NCBI GenBank assembly: GCA_021203425.1
Contig: JAJQBF010000213.1
Coordinates: 1-5,388 of the forward strand
Direction of reading: 5' to 3'
Length of the DNA stretch: 5,388 bases
Source of the DNA: Clostridiales bacterium
Lineage (GTDB): Bacteria > Bacillota > Clostridia > Lachnospirales > CAG-274
The notes below the pieces were generated by a model, which was not told where the DNA came from, ran no database searches, and was given only the letters and a program-made list of their open reading frames with translations. Each line of letters begins with the position of its first letter. Position 1 is the first letter of the stretch. A program made the translations under genes and the position numbers. This document shows, piece by piece, positions 5,359 to 5,388 of this stretch.

Positions 5359-5386
5359 TTGCATATTTCATAATGTGTGCTATAAT
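5359..5386 (+). promoter_or_regulatory. Strong promoter reading out of the right edge
   Basis: TTGCAT (5359-5364), a 16-bp gap, and the consensus extended -10 TGC-TATAAT (5378-5386). A second, overlapping candidate is ATGACA (5345-5350) with CATAAT (5369-5374) at 18 bp. The start site would lie just beyond the window, so the gene it serves is not visible. Confidence 0.6.
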
Positions 5387-5388
5387 AT

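Overview
The window is an AT-rich stretch of a bacterial chromosome with strong AGGAGG-type ribosome binding sites, short intergenic gaps and sigma-A-like promoters. Together with the family-level look of the proteins (a full-length transketolase, an ECF transporter S component without its own energising module, a MarR plus YczE-type membrane protein pair), this suggests a low-GC Firmicute, probably an anaerobic clostridium or relative. The genus cannot be told from the sequence, and nothing marks the region as a prophage, transposon or CRISPR locus.

Left part (99-1782, minus strand): a two-gene operon transcribed leftwards. It encodes a class V (alanine-glyoxylate type) aminotransferase and, overlapping it by 29 bp, a six-helix ECF S component. 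The aminotransferase has a glutamate (Glu62) at the place where pyridoxamine-pyruvate aminotransferase (PPAT) has the glutamate that excludes the phosphate of PLP. This supports a vitamin B6 salvage reading: the S component takes up a B6 vitamer and the enzyme interconverts pyridoxamine and pyridoxal. That is an inference, not a proof.

Divergent control region (1783-1987): it holds a promoter for each direction and, between them, a perfect 18-bp palindrome with a central CG that looks like a regulator binding site.

Middle (1988-3979, plus strand): a complete 663-residue transketolase with all the expected thiamine diphosphate and substrate residues, followed by a clear intrinsic terminator.

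Right part (4105-5279, plus strand): a promoter overlapped by a tandem inverted-repeat operator candidate, then a MarR-type regulator and a YczE-type membrane protein that overlap by 11 bp. Each of these two genes is broken by a -1 frame change at a poly-A tract (A6 at 4420-4425, A7 at 5031-5037). In both, one extra A would restore a full-length family member (141 and 229 residues). They could be real pseudogenes, phase-variable or slippage-decoded genes, or homopolymer errors in the assembly. The second site is a canonical A_AAA_AAA slippery heptamer in the right frame.

The last bases (5359-5386) form a strong extended -10 promoter pointing out of the window to the right. No RNA genes, insertion sequences or CRISPR arrays were seen. 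The best candidate for something new is the PPAT-like aminotransferase plus ECF transporter module; the oddest signal is the pair of same-direction poly-A frameshifts in one operon.
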